From positions 27,825 to 91,824 of the forward strand of contig JAFQUB010000011.1 of NCBI GenBank assembly GCA_017408735.1: 64,000 bases of DNA, read 5' to 3'. Under the pieces are notes generated by a model. That model searched no databases and was not told where the DNA came from. It saw nothing but the letters and a program-made list of their open reading frames with translations. Below are positions 1 to 9,251 of this stretch, in pieces. The translations under genes were made by a program, and so were the position numbers. The DNA comes from Lachnospiraceae bacterium. GTDB lineage: Bacteria; Bacillota; Clostridia; Lachnospirales; Lachnospiraceae. Positions within the stretch are counted from its first letter, which is position 1. Each line of letters begins with the position of its first letter.

Positions 1-120
1 GATGCTATGACAGCAGAAGAAATTTCGGCTATGGGAATTAAGGCAAAAGAACGCATTACTAAGGACTATAGCTGGGATTATATTGTAGATTGCTATGAAG
101 AAGTATTTTTGGGAAAATAG
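1..120 (+). CDS. Glycosyltransferase C-terminal fragment (left-truncated)
   Basis: The frame is open from base 1 to a TAG at 118-120 and encodes the last 39 residues of a protein that starts outside the window. The tail, with 'KERITKDYSWDYIVDCYEEV', looks like the last helix of GT4-fold glycosyltransferases, where the C terminus crosses back to the N-terminal domain. It lies 37 bp before a full GT4 gene on the same strand, so it is probably the previous gene of the polysaccharide operon. The family call rests on a short tail and on context. Confidence 0.6.
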   Translation, partial: DAMTAEEISAMGIKAKERITKDYSWDYIVDCYEEVFLGK

Positions 121-157
121 CAAGGCATCCATGTAGCAAAACAAAGGAGAGAATCGG

Positions 158-1393
158 ATGAAAATATTGATGGTGAATAAATTCTTTTATATCAAAGGAG
201 GAAGTGAGACGTATTATTTTGCTCTTAAGCGTTTGCTGGAAGCAAAAGGACATACAGTAATTGACTTTTCCATGCAGGATGAAAAGAATTTTGAGTCCCC
301 TTATGCAGAGTATTTTGTAGAAGGGGTGGATTATAATGGTGGAATGAGTAAGAGCAAGCAGCTAAAGGCAGCAAAAAACATTATTTATTCTACGGAAGCA
401 AAGCGTAAGCTGGAAAAACTTATACAGGATACAAAGCCGGACATTGCTCACCTCCATATATTTCAACATCAATTATCACCATCCATTCTTGATGTGTTAA
501 AAAAGTATAATATTCCTACAGTATACACAGCTCATGATTTAAAAATGCTGTGTTTAAATTATGTCATGATGACCCATGGGCAGTTGTGTGAAAAATGTAA
601 AGGTGGTCATTACCTGAATTGTTTAAAGCAAAAGTGTGTTAAAAATTCTACGCTTAAGAGTAGTATTAATGTAATGGAAGGATATTTACATAAATGGCGA
701 AAAAGCTATGATGCAATCCACGTAATTTTGACTCCTAGTTTATTCTATAAAAATAAGTTTTTGGAGTTTGGAGTAGCCAAGGAAAGAGTATATCATCTTC
801 CTAATTTTTTAGACAGAGAATGCCCGGAAGTAACATCGGCAGAAGATAAAGAGCAATACTTTTTGTACTTTGGAAGACTGTCTGTGGAAAAAGGAATACT
901 TACATTAATCAAAGCAGTGGAAAATACATCAAATCTGCTTTATATTGTGGGAAGTGGACCGTGTAAGGAAGAAATAGAACAGTACTTGAAAGAACATAAT
1001 ATGACCAATGTAAAGCTTCTAGGGTTTAAGAGCGGACAGGAACTGATTGATGTGGTAGGAAATGCCAGGGCGGTAATTCTGCCTTCTGAATGGTATGAAA
1101 ATGGTCCATATTCAGCTATTGAATCTTTACAGTTAGGCCGTCCTATCATCGGCTCAGAATTGGGAGGAATTCCGGAATTAATAGATGGAAATGGAAAAAT
1201 CTTCAATCACGGTAATGTGGAAGAATTAAGAGAAATTCTGGAACAGTTTCCGACCCCGGGAACACCTGAGTACGAGCAGTACTGCAAACGTTCCAGAGAA
1301 ATTTTTGCCCGAAATTATATGGAAGAAGGACATTACAAGCAGCTGCTTGTAATGTATGAGAAAGCAATGAAAAACCATGGGAATGAGAGGTAA
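158..1393 (+). CDS. GT4-family glycosyltransferase
   Basis: A 411-residue retaining glycosyltransferase of GT-B fold, probably adding a sugar to a lipid-linked oligosaccharide at the inner membrane face. The N terminus 'MKILMVNKFFYIKGGSETY' has the glycine-rich acceptor loop of GT4 enzymes. 'YFLYFGRLSVEKGILTLIKA' (about residue 230) opens the donor domain, and 'LPSEWYENGPYSAIES' with 'GGIPELI' forms the E-x7-E nucleotide-sugar region. A Cys cluster near residues 140-165 (CLNY..CEKCKGGHYLNCLKQKC) could be a small metal knot, as in some other GT4 proteins. AAGGAGAG precedes the ATG. The next gene starts 2 bases after the stop. Donor and acceptor cannot be read from the sequence. Confidence 0.88.
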   Translation: MKILMVNKFFYIKGGSETYYFALKRLLEAKGHTVIDFSMQDEKNFESPYAEYFVEGVDYNGGMSKSKQLKAAKNIIYSTEAKRKLEKLIQDTKPDIAHLHIFQHQLSPSILDVLKKYNIPTVYTAHDLKMLCLNYVMMTHGQLCEKCKGGHYLNCLKQKCVKNSTLKSSINVMEGYLHKWRKSYDAIHVILTPSLFYKNKFLEFGVAKERVYHLPNFLDRECPEVTSAEDKEQYFLYFGRLSVEKGILTLIKAVENTSNLLYIVGSGPCKEEIEQYLKEHNMTNVKLLGFKSGQELIDVVGNARAVILPSEWYENGPYSAIESLQLGRPIIGSELGGIPELIDGNGKIFNHGNVEELREILEQFPTPGTPEYEQYCKRSREIFARNYMEEGHYKQLLVMYEKAMKNHGNER

Positions 1394-1395
1394 TT

Positions 1396-2136
1396 ATGAG
1401 AAAAATCCCTAAAATAGTTCATTATTGCTGGTTTGGAAACGGAGAAAAACCAGACAATATTAAAGCATATATAGAAACATGGAAGGCAAAAATGCCGGAG
1501 TATACTTTTATGGAATGGAATGAACAAAATTTTGATGTAGAAAATTCGATTCCTTATGTGCGTCAGGCTTATGAGGCTAAAAAGTATGCATTTGTCAGCG
1601 ATTATGCCAGAATACAGGCATTGTATCAGCATGGTGGAATTTATTTTGATACAGATATAGAGGTGAAAAAGCCCTTTGAAGAATTTTTGGAAGATAAGTC
1701 TATGGTGTTAGGCTTTGAAAGCGAGAGAAGTCTTTTAACAGCATTTATTGCTGTGGAAAAGGAACACCCTTATATGAGGGAATTTTTGGAATCCTATAGA
1801 GAACGTAATTTTCTAAAAGAAGACGGGTCTTATGATATGCTTGTAATAAACGAAGGATTTTCTGCTCTTATGGAGCGTAAAGGCGTAGATTTAGATAGAA
1901 ATGAATATCAGGAATTGCCGGGGGATATTGTGATTTATCCAGAAGAGTATTTTTGTGGATTTGATGTAAACAACTGGCATGAGTCCATTACAGACAAAAC
2001 TTGTACTGTGCATTATATGAACAGTAGCTGGGTGTCCGGAAAACAGGGAATGAAGCGTAAGATAATTTACACATTGCAGAAAATCTTAGGTTATAAGAAT
2101 TATGACAGACTGAAAGAAATATTTCGAGGAAGATAA
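1396..2136 (+). CDS. GT32-like capsular polysaccharide glycosyltransferase
   Basis: A 246-residue protein of the 'glycosyltransferase sugar-binding region with DXD' family (Gly_transf_sug, GT32-like). It starts 'IPKIVHYCWFGNGEKP', the usual opening of this family. 'FVSDYARIQALYQHGGIYFDTDIEV' contains the D-x-x-R and the DTD metal-binding motif. The length is normal for bacterial capsule members. It follows the GT4 gene by two bases and precedes an acetyltransferase gene by 30 bp, so co-transcription is likely. Substrate unknown. Confidence 0.85.
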   Translation: MRKIPKIVHYCWFGNGEKPDNIKAYIETWKAKMPEYTFMEWNEQNFDVENSIPYVRQAYEAKKYAFVSDYARIQALYQHGGIYFDTDIEVKKPFEEFLEDKSMVLGFESERSLLTAFIAVEKEHPYMREFLESYRERNFLKEDGSYDMLVINEGFSALMERKGVDLDRNEYQELPGDIVIYPEEYFCGFDVNNWHESITDKTCTVHYMNSSWVSGKQGMKRKIIYTLQKILGYKNYDRLKEIFRGR

Positions 2137-2166
2137 AATCAACAAGCCATATTATGGAGGTTTAAA

Positions 2167-2739
2167 ATGGTACTGACAGGCGGACAGGTAAGAATGGCGG
2201 CAATAAAGATGTTTCTTTATTCCCGTGGAAACGCATATAAGAATGCTGAATATATCAAAAAGAATAATATTTTTTATCATATGGGAGATGGCTGTTACTA
2301 CCATCCTCGAAAACTTCCTACAGAACCGATTTTGATGTCTATGGGAGATAATGTATGGGTATCGGCCAATGTTCGCTTTATTACCCACGATATGACCGGG
2401 GATATGTTAAAAAATCATCCAAAATACGGAGCGGAATTTTCCAAAATGTACAGCCCTTATTACATGGGCAAAATTCAAATTGGCAATAACGTTATGATTG
2501 GTGCGGATGCTACTATCATGTATGATGTAAATATCGGTGATGACTGTATTATAGCGGCAGGAAGTATAGTGACGAAAGATGTGCCGGCGGGAAGTGTTGT
2601 GGCAGGAGTGCCGGCTAGGGTAATTGGAACATTAGAAGATTTTGTAAATAAAAGAAGACCGATACTGGAAAATATGATTAAAAAGGAAGATGGAATCGAA
2701 GGAATGGTTCAGTTTTTCTGGGAGCAGGATAAGCGATAG
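2167..2739 (+). CDS. Hexapeptide-repeat (LbH) O-acetyltransferase
   Basis: A 190-residue left-handed beta-helix acyltransferase. The C-terminal half shows hexapeptide turns ('[20 protein letters not shown]') and the family ending '[19 protein letters not shown]'. A His in 'FITHDM' is the likely catalytic base of the CatB/LacA-like group. Enzymes of this type move an acetyl group from acetyl-CoA to a sugar, here probably one in the surface polysaccharide. GGAGG lies 7 bases before the ATG. It is cytoplasmic, with no signal peptide. Confidence 0.85.
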   Translation: MVLTGGQVRMAAIKMFLYSRGNAYKNAEYIKKNNIFYHMGDGCYYHPRKLPTEPILMSMGDNVWVSANVRFITHDMTGDMLKNHPKYGAEFSKMYSPYYMGKIQIGNNVMIGADATIMYDVNIGDDCIIAAGSIVTKDVPAGSVVAGVPARVIGTLEDFVNKRRPILENMIKKEDGIEGMVQFFWEQDKR

Positions 2740-2751
2740 GAGATTGGTGAC

Positions 2752-4002
2752 ATGAAGATAGCAGTAGAAGAGAAAAAACTGGTTATGGGATTGTATTGTG
2801 CAACAATGCTCATGTCCATGCTGTCAATTGTAGATAATGTGCCTCTTAGGGGGATTATGTACAATATAAAATATCTTTATATTTTGATAATTGTTTTCTT
2901 TTGCTTTTATGATGGCATTTTGGTTTGGAATAAAAGACTTACTATAGGAATAGGTCTTTTGGTGATTCACACCATACTCTATGGAGTGATATTTACAAAT
3001 CCACATATTAAATTTGATACGGATCTTCATTTTCAGCAATTAATGGCAATTTATATTTTGACTCTTTTTTCTTGCATCTATGTCTATAAAAAAGATTGTT
3101 ATCTGCCTTTCTTGGAAATGACTTATTTGGCAATGGCATTGTTCATTTTATGGTGTGCAGTGACCCATACGGGCAATTTTGTTAATCCTATTTACTTTGT
3201 AAATATTTTTTCTAGGACAGATCGATTTCGAGCTGCGTTTGGTATGGGTGATGTGAATTATTGTGGAAATTATTGTGTCTATTTGTTAGTGGTTTCCTTT
3301 TTTTTGTGGTGCGAGTGGAAGAAACAGGGAAAAGTACCGGATAAGCGGTTGAAGAAAGCCGTACTTGGGATTGATGCGATTACTCTTTGTATGCTTTTTT
3401 CTACAGCATCTAGATCTGCTATTCTTAGTCTTATGCTTTTTTTTGGATGTTATTGGATTTTGAGAATGAGGCATACTCTCATTAGGAATTGGAAGTTGAT
3501 TCTTGGGGTAGGTGGAGTACTTGTATTGGTAGTTGTATTAGTATTGGTATCTACCGGAGCTATATCAAGCATTTGGCAGGAGTCGAATCGTGAGGGGAAT
3601 TTTAGCATTAATTATCCGATTTTTTTACAACATGGTGATTACCTTAACGGTATGGGGTATATAGATAATTCGGGTTTTCTGAATCAGTCATATGGTTATG
3701 AAACTACAGCAATGGATGTATATTTTCTTTATATTCCTTTTGCTACGGGAATTCTTGGGGCGGCTATTATTTTTGGGCAGATGATATATCTTTTGTATCA
3801 GATGTTAAGACATGGAAATACAGAAGGACGTGATCTTGTGCTGAGTCTGTTTGTTATGATGCTTTATTATGCTATATGGCAGGTAAATTATATGAATTAC
3901 AGATACCATACAGGAATTATTCATATGATGTTTTTATTTCTTTTTTTAATGCGAATTAATGAGGAAAAGGACACTTATATTGTTAAAATCAAAAGGAGAT
4001 AG
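2752..4002 (+). CDS. Wzy-like polysaccharide polymerase (multi-spanning membrane protein)
   Basis: A 416-residue very hydrophobic protein with about 10-11 membrane segments and a larger extracellular loop near residues 270-320 (after 'VVVLVLVSTG'), typical of O-antigen polymerase/ligase proteins. The motif 'FSTASRSAILSLMLFFGCYW' resembles the conserved 'T.SR.a' stretch of the Wzy_C/O-antigen ligase family. The probable role is to polymerise repeat units outside the membrane after flipping by the Wzx-like protein at 12,264. GGAGATTGGTGAC precedes the ATG. Primary sequence is poorly conserved in this family, so the call leans on topology and context. Confidence 0.7.
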   Translation: MKIAVEEKKLVMGLYCATMLMSMLSIVDNVPLRGIMYNIKYLYILIIVFFCFYDGILVWNKRLTIGIGLLVIHTILYGVIFTNPHIKFDTDLHFQQLMAIYILTLFSCIYVYKKDCYLPFLEMTYLAMALFILWCAVTHTGNFVNPIYFVNIFSRTDRFRAAFGMGDVNYCGNYCVYLLVVSFFLWCEWKKQGKVPDKRLKKAVLGIDAITLCMLFSTASRSAILSLMLFFGCYWILRMRHTLIRNWKLILGVGGVLVLVVVLVLVSTGAISSIWQESNREGNFSINYPIFLQHGDYLNGMGYIDNSGFLNQSYGYETTAMDVYFLYIPFATGILGAAIIFGQMIYLLYQMLRHGNTEGRDLVLSLFVMMLYYAIWQVNYMNYRYHTGIIHMMFLFLFLMRINEEKDTYIVKIKRR

Positions 4003-4004
4003 TT

Positions 4005-5051
4005 ATGGCTCAGAGGAAACAAAATCATTATTTGAATTTTTGGAAAGGCATTGCCTGTTTTTGTGTAGTTTTCTTACATGTACGCTTTCCTATTGAGGCA
4101 TTAGATGGGATACTACAGACAATGTGTCGTTTTGCGGTACCTTTGTTCTTTATGATCTCAGGATATTTTTGTTATGGAGATAATAAAGAAATAGTAGAGA
4201 AAAAGTTGCCGGGGAAGATAAAAAGAATATTTTGGATAAATCTTGCGGGCTGTTTTTATTATTTTCTTGTTCAGATGGCTATTGCGTTATTTGGAGATTC
4301 ACATGGAAGTATAAAAGATGTGATAGAAAAATTACATATGATGTTTAATAAGGAGGCAATGGTGAACTGGCTGGTATTTAACAAGGATCCTTTTATAAAT
4401 ATTATGTGGTTTACTTCAGCCTTGTTGTATTGTTATCTTTTATTTTGGGTAATTAATCATTTTAACCTTTATCCCTTGTTTTATGGTTTGATTCCAACAT
4501 TACTTGCATTTCATTTTGCGATAGGAAATGTATTGGCATTGTTTGGAAATGAAATTCCTGAAATTTATTTTCGAAATTTTTTATTATTTGGTCTCCCGTT
4601 TTTTATGTTGGGGAATTGGTTACATAAGCATAAGGCCCGTGTTTTAGAGAAATTTACAGTAGAAAAATGTCGCGGGATGATTTGCCTGGGCTTGTTTCTT
4701 GGAATTGGTGAGTGGTTCCTGATGGGAAAAAGAGAGATTTATTTAGGTTCCTTGTTAGTTGTAGTATGTGTTTTTCTGTTAGCATTGTATCAGCCGGAAA
4801 AAAAGGAAAAATCTATTATTACAAAAATAGGAATGAAATATTCTTTGTTTGTTTATATAGTACATTGTAGTGTTGCGACGGTAATGGAAAGGTTTGCAGA
4901 TAAGTTGATTGTTGCAGAGACCACAATTTATTATGTGTATAGATTTGCAAGGCCATTTGTAGTTTTTGGGATTTCCGTAGCTATCGCATGGGCGGTTTAT
5001 AGAGTGTTAGATACGAGGAAAATTAAAACATATAAATTAGAAAAGGAATAA
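4005..5051 (+). CDS. Acyltransferase-3 family membrane protein, copy A
   Basis: A 348-residue integral membrane acyltransferase (Acyl_transf_3; OatA/WecH-like) with about 10 membrane helices. The opening 'YLNFWKGIACFCVVFLHVRF' carries the family's helix-1 His, and 'VPLFFMISGYF' its second conserved motif. Such proteins acetylate sugars of surface polymers. AAGGAGATAGTT precedes the ATG, 2 bases after the Wzy-like gene. The next gene is a close paralogue in tandem, with many long identical stretches (for example 'IMWFTSALLYCYLLFW' in both). Confidence 0.85.
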   Translation: MAQRKQNHYLNFWKGIACFCVVFLHVRFPIEALDGILQTMCRFAVPLFFMISGYFCYGDNKEIVEKKLPGKIKRIFWINLAGCFYYFLVQMAIALFGDSHGSIKDVIEKLHMMFNKEAMVNWLVFNKDPFINIMWFTSALLYCYLLFWVINHFNLYPLFYGLIPTLLAFHFAIGNVLALFGNEIPEIYFRNFLLFGLPFFMLGNWLHKHKARVLEKFTVEKCRGMICLGLFLGIGEWFLMGKREIYLGSLLVVVCVFLLALYQPEKKEKSIITKIGMKYSLFVYIVHCSVATVMERFADKLIVAETTIYYVYRFARPFVVFGISVAIAWAVYRVLDTRKIKTYKLEKE

Positions 5052-5076
5052 TTCCTAAAATCCAGAGGAGGTAGTT

Positions 5077-6111
5077 ATGCTTCAGAAAAAACAAAATTAT
5101 TATTTGAATTTTTGGAAAGGATTGGCATGTTTTGGTGTGGTCTTTTTTCATACCCGTTTCCCGGTTTATACTCTGGATGGGATTCTTCAGAGCTTTTTTC
5201 GAGCTGCAATCCCTTTATTCTTTATGGTATCGGGATATTTTTGCTATGGAGAGGATAGAGGTGTAGTAGAGAAAAAATTGCCTGCAAAGATAAAAAGAAT
5301 TTTTTGGATTAATTTGGGAGGTTGTTTGTACTATTTTGTTATGCAGCTTTCCATTGCAGTTTTTGGAGATTCTCATGGAAGCATGGCAGATGTAATAGAA
5401 CGATTTCAGATGATGTTTAATAAAGAAACAATGGTAAACTGGCTTGTATTCAATCAGGATCCTTTTGTACATATTATGTGGTTTACTTCAGCATTGCTGT
5501 ATTGTTATCTTTTGTTCTGGATTATAAATCATTTCAATTTATATCAGGTGAGTTATGGACTGATCCCTGTATTGATTGTAATTCATTTGGTATTGGGAAA
5601 TGTGCTGGTGCTATTTGGGATAGAGATTACGAAAATTTTTTATCGAAATTTCTTGTTATTTGGTTTTCCATTTTTTATGTTGGGAAATTGGTTGCATAAG
5701 CATCAGAAGGGGATTTTGGAAAAACTTACAGAGGAAAAATGTAAATTAATTTTCTTGCCAGGTTTGGTTCTTGGCGTAGTAGAATGGTTCTTAATGGGAA
5801 GACATGAAATGTATATAGGTTCTCTTCTGATTGTAATAAGTGTTTTTGGATTATCACTGCATCAACCAGAAAAGAAGAAAAACTCATTTATTACAAAGAT
5901 AGGAACGGAGTATTCGTTGTTTATTTACATAGTTCATTACAGTTTGATGCTTGTCATGGAGCGATTTGCTGAAAAAGTAATAATACCTGGTAGTAAGGCT
6001 TATTATGTATATTATTTTGCAAGACCTTTTGTGATTTTTGGAATATGTCTAATGGGGGCGTGGATCTTCTATAAATTATTGAGTGTGATAAAGAATCGGA
6101 GGAAGAAATAA
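5077..6111 (+). CDS. Acyltransferase-3 family membrane protein, copy B (tandem paralogue)
   Basis: A 344-residue Acyl_transf_3 protein, clearly a tandem duplicate of the gene just upstream. The helix-1 motif is 'YLNFWKGLACFGVVFFHTRF' and the second motif 'IPLFFMVSGYFCYGED'. GAGGAGG lies before the ATG. Divergence is spread along the whole protein, so both copies look functional. They may acetylate different positions or sugars of the same polymer; this is inference from the duplication. Confidence 0.85.
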   Translation: MLQKKQNYYLNFWKGLACFGVVFFHTRFPVYTLDGILQSFFRAAIPLFFMVSGYFCYGEDRGVVEKKLPAKIKRIFWINLGGCLYYFVMQLSIAVFGDSHGSMADVIERFQMMFNKETMVNWLVFNQDPFVHIMWFTSALLYCYLLFWIINHFNLYQVSYGLIPVLIVIHLVLGNVLVLFGIEITKIFYRNFLLFGFPFFMLGNWLHKHQKGILEKLTEEKCKLIFLPGLVLGVVEWFLMGRHEMYIGSLLIVISVFGLSLHQPEKKKNSFITKIGTEYSLFIYIVHYSLMLVMERFAEKVIIPGSKAYYVYYFARPFVIFGICLMGAWIFYKLLSVIKNRRKK

Positions 6112-6112
6112 A

Positions 6113-7159
6113 GTGAGTGGAAAAAGAATTGAGTGGGTGGATATTGTAAAGTATATATGCATTATTTTTGTAATGGTGCATCATTTAGAGGGGGGCTCAG
6201 AGGTACTTTATACTTTTTATGCATCCTTCTTTTTGAAGGCGTTTTTCTTTACTGCTGGTTATGTATATCGTCACACAAATGATTTTAAAGGATTTTTTAT
6301 AAAAAAAGTAAAAGGATTGTTTGTTCCGTGGCTTATATTTAGTATATTAAATATCTTGTTGTCACAAGTATTGTCTTTTAATGAACATGGTGATTTATTA
6401 ACAGAATTGGGATGGAATATGCTTCAGATTAGAAATCATGGAGATGGGATTTGGTTTGTAGCAGCATTGTTTGTTACATTTATTCCATTCTATTTCATGA
6501 TAAAATGGAGTGATGATGCAAGTAAAAATAGAGGTATAACGGCAATTGTTATTTGTTTCTTTCTATCATTTGGAAGTCTTGCATACACTAAGTTGATGAA
6601 TCCTACATTATTACCATGGAATGGAGCAGAACTTCCATGGCATTTGGAGTATATTTTCCAAGCTATGCTATTTATGGTATTAGGTTATTATTTTAGAAAA
6701 GAATATGAAGCAAAATTTGATAAGTATAATACAAAAGTTAATCGAATTTGTTTGGCAGTAGTATATTTAGCGTTAATTTATCTCCCACATGCTTTTGGAA
6801 TTGAATTTCCCGTAATTATTGATATGATTTATCAGTATGTGAGAGAGCTGGCTGGAGTTCTTTTGATTGTAGCAGTTTGTAAAGTGATGAAAACAAACCG
6901 CTATATATCTTATGTAGGACAAAATACCTTGATTTATTTTGCACTTCATGGAAAGGTGCTCAGTATTATTCAAACAGTGCTGTGGAAGGTAGTACCTGGA
7001 TTTTATGCAGCGGTCCTAGGAAATGCCATATCAGCAAATATTCTGGTAATAGTGCTTTCATTAGTAATGTCGGTTCTTTTGATTATACCAGCATGGATTA
7101 TAAATAACTTTTTCCCATTTATAGTAGGAAGAAACAAAAGAAAAGAGGTACAAAAATAA
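6113..7159 (+). CDS. Acyltransferase-3 family membrane protein (distant third copy)
   Basis: A 348-residue multi-spanning protein. The start is GTG, one base after the stop of the previous gene, with AATCGGAGGAAG upstream. 'RIEWVDIVKYICIIFVMVHH' is the Acyl_transf_3 helix-1 motif with its His, and 'FFLKAFFFTAGYVY' corresponds to the second motif. It is not a close copy of the preceding two and resembles the fucose/polysaccharide O-acetyltransferase branch. The stop overlaps the next start (TAATG), which suggests translational coupling. Confidence 0.82.
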   Translation: MSGKRIEWVDIVKYICIIFVMVHHLEGGSEVLYTFYASFFLKAFFFTAGYVYRHTNDFKGFFIKKVKGLFVPWLIFSILNILLSQVLSFNEHGDLLTELGWNMLQIRNHGDGIWFVAALFVTFIPFYFMIKWSDDASKNRGITAIVICFFLSFGSLAYTKLMNPTLLPWNGAELPWHLEYIFQAMLFMVLGYYFRKEYEAKFDKYNTKVNRICLAVVYLALIYLPHAFGIEFPVIIDMIYQYVRELAGVLLIVAVCKVMKTNRYISYVGQNTLIYFALHGKVLSIIQTVLWKVVPGFYAAVLGNAISANILVIVLSLVMSVLLIIPAWIINNFFPFIVGRNKRKEVQK

Positions 7160-8241
7160 TGACAAAGGGCGAAAACATATCAATTAGTGTAATTATGCCT
7201 GTTTATAATGCACAAAAGCATTTGGAAGAAACTATCAAATCTGTAGAAAACTCTTCATTTTCAAATTATGAATTGCTTCTTATAGATGATGGTTCTACGG
7301 ATAATAGTTCACAAATATGTCAGAAGTATGCACAGAAGAATGAAAAAATAAGATATATTTATAAAGAAAACGGTGGTGTGGCATCTGCAAGAAATAAGGG
7401 ATTGGAGATTGCAACAGGAGAGTATGTTGCATTTTTGGATGCAGATGATAGTTTGTCAGAAAACATGTTGGAAATGATGTATAATGCTGCAGTAAATACC
7501 AATGCTGATGTATGTATGGCGGGGTGGAATGAATGTCGCGGAAATGAAAAAAAAGCAAATAAAATAGTTTCCGAGAATTTGCTGGTAGATGGTAAGGAAG
7601 GCGCAAAACAGTTAGCACTTATGTTGCTGACTAGTGGTCATATTCGTAGTTCTTATGAAAAAATTTCCTCTTGTTTTATGATGGGAGTTGTTTGGAACAG
7701 TATTTATCGGAGAAAGTTTTTGGAAGATAATCAAATTCAATTTTTCTGTTTTTGGAATAATGAGGATGACTGGATATTTGATATTCAGTGTTATAGTAAA
7801 GCAAATAGAATTTATTTGATGGAAGAAAGTTTGTACAATTATCGGATAGATGATGGATCATTGTCTCATAAAAAAAGATATATAGAAGATTTATATCGAA
7901 AGAGAAGAAATGGTATAGACTGGATTTGGAAAACAATGGATAAATTATGTGAACAACAGCCACAGAAAAGAGAAAAAGCTGAATTATATAAAGGACTTTT
8001 ACAGAGAAGGTTGCTTTTATACACACTCTTTAATGAAACAGCAGTGGAAAAAAGAATGTCTTCAAAAGAGGGCGTGGCATATATTAAAAAAGCTGTAAAA
8101 GAAGAACAAAAATGTGGAATAAAAAAAACACTTTATTATGAGGCGGGAATGATAGAGAAGGTTTATACTTGGTTCCTGTTGCATCATGGTGTAGGATTTT
8201 GTTATTTTCTGAATCGATATATTGTTAAAAAATATAGATAA
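7159..8241 (+). CDS. GT2-family glycosyltransferase
   Basis: A 360-residue GT-A-fold glycosyltransferase. 'ISVIMPVYNAQKHLEETIKS' opens the nucleotide-binding domain, 'LLIDDGSTDNSS' carries the first Asp pair, 'NGGVASARNKGLE' is the classic GT2 loop and 'VAFLDADDSL' is the DXD metal-binding motif. The C-terminal 100 residues are helical and basic, and probably lie at the membrane. It shares a base with the previous stop. It probably transfers one sugar of the repeat unit. Confidence 0.88.
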   Translation: MTKGENISISVIMPVYNAQKHLEETIKSVENSSFSNYELLLIDDGSTDNSSQICQKYAQKNEKIRYIYKENGGVASARNKGLEIATGEYVAFLDADDSLSENMLEMMYNAAVNTNADVCMAGWNECRGNEKKANKIVSENLLVDGKEGAKQLALMLLTSGHIRSSYEKISSCFMMGVVWNSIYRRKFLEDNQIQFFCFWNNEDDWIFDIQCYSKANRIYLMEESLYNYRIDDGSLSHKKRYIEDLYRKRRNGIDWIWKTMDKLCEQQPQKREKAELYKGLLQRRLLLYTLFNETAVEKRMSSKEGVAYIKKAVKEEQKCGIKKTLYYEAGMIEKVYTWFLLHHGVGFCYFLNRYIVKKYR

Positions 8242-8311
8242 AAGGTTAGTAAAGGATTCAGAAAAATTTATAGTAAATTGAATGAGTTAAGAGAAAGAGG
8301 AGTCACATGCA

Positions 8312-9241
8312 ATGGAAAGTAAAAATTCTGCTTTGGTATCGGTGATTATACCAACCTACAAGAGAAGAGAGACGCTAAAATCTGCCATTGAAAGTATAAG
8401 GAAGCAAACCTATGAAAATCTAGAAATCATTGTTGTTGACGATAATGGTGCAGATTCTGAGTATCGGAAATCTGTGGAAGAAATTATGGAACAATATAAA
8501 GAAAATTCCCAAATTGTTTATGTAAAGAATGAAAAGAACATGGGTGGTGCAGCCGCAAGGAATGTGGGGATTCAGAAAGCTAAGGGAGAATACCTTGCAT
8601 TTTTAGATGATGACGATACGTATTATCCGAAAAAAATCGAAAAGCAGATAGCAGCATTTCAAAACAGCCGGAATTCCAAACTGGCATTGGTTTATTGTTA
8701 TGTGGAACAGCTAGATGAAAGTGGGAAAGTTAATTATGTATTAAAAAACCAACTTCGTGGAAACTGTTTGTATGAAGCAATGTGTATAGATTGTGTGGCA
8801 CCAACCTCATTATGGTTAGTTAAAAAAAGTGCAATAGTAGACGTAGGGATGTTTTCTATAGTTCCTAGTAAACAGGATGCTACCTTGATATTAAAACTTT
8901 TGGAAAAAGGATATGAGGTTGACTATGTACCGGAAGTGTTGTGTAGTTATGCCAATTTTGCTATTGGAGAAAAAATAACAAATTATGGAACCAGAAGTAT
9001 TAATGGAGAATTATTATATAGGGAAGCTTGCCGTCGTACCTTCCAACGACTAACTACAAAACAGCAGAATGATGTAGAATTTGAATTTTTGGTCCGTCTT
9101 TACAGAATCTATAGTAGTAATAAAATGAAGGACGAAACCAATAATGTACGTCGGGAGATGCAGAATATCAGTCTTGGTAAAACAATAAATTTCTTTGTCA
9201 GGACATGGTTGCATCAAATCAAACATGGAAAATCAAGATAG
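8312..9241 (+). CDS. GT2-family glycosyltransferase (paralogue of the gene at 11,326)
   Basis: A 309-residue GT2 enzyme with 'VSVIIPTYKRRETLKSAIES', 'IIVVDDNGAD', 'NMGGAAARNVGIQ' and 'LAFLDDDDTYY'. AGAGGAG lies 8 bases before the chosen ATG; another ATG 6 bases upstream is out of frame. The protein is strikingly similar to the one encoded at 11,326-12,267, sharing 'RGNCLYEA/KA', 'FSIVPSKQD/CKQD' and 'ILKLLEKGYEVD.VPEVLC'. The two are therefore paralogues within one locus. Confidence 0.87.
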   Translation: MESKNSALVSVIIPTYKRRETLKSAIESIRKQTYENLEIIVVDDNGADSEYRKSVEEIMEQYKENSQIVYVKNEKNMGGAAARNVGIQKAKGEYLAFLDDDDTYYPKKIEKQIAAFQNSRNSKLALVYCYVEQLDESGKVNYVLKNQLRGNCLYEAMCIDCVAPTSLWLVKKSAIVDVGMFSIVPSKQDATLILKLLEKGYEVDYVPEVLCSYANFAIGEKITNYGTRSINGELLYREACRRTFQRLTTKQQNDVEFEFLVRLYRIYSSNKMKDETNNVRREMQNISLGKTINFFVRTWLHQIKHGKSR

Positions 9242-9251
9242 AGGAAGAAAT

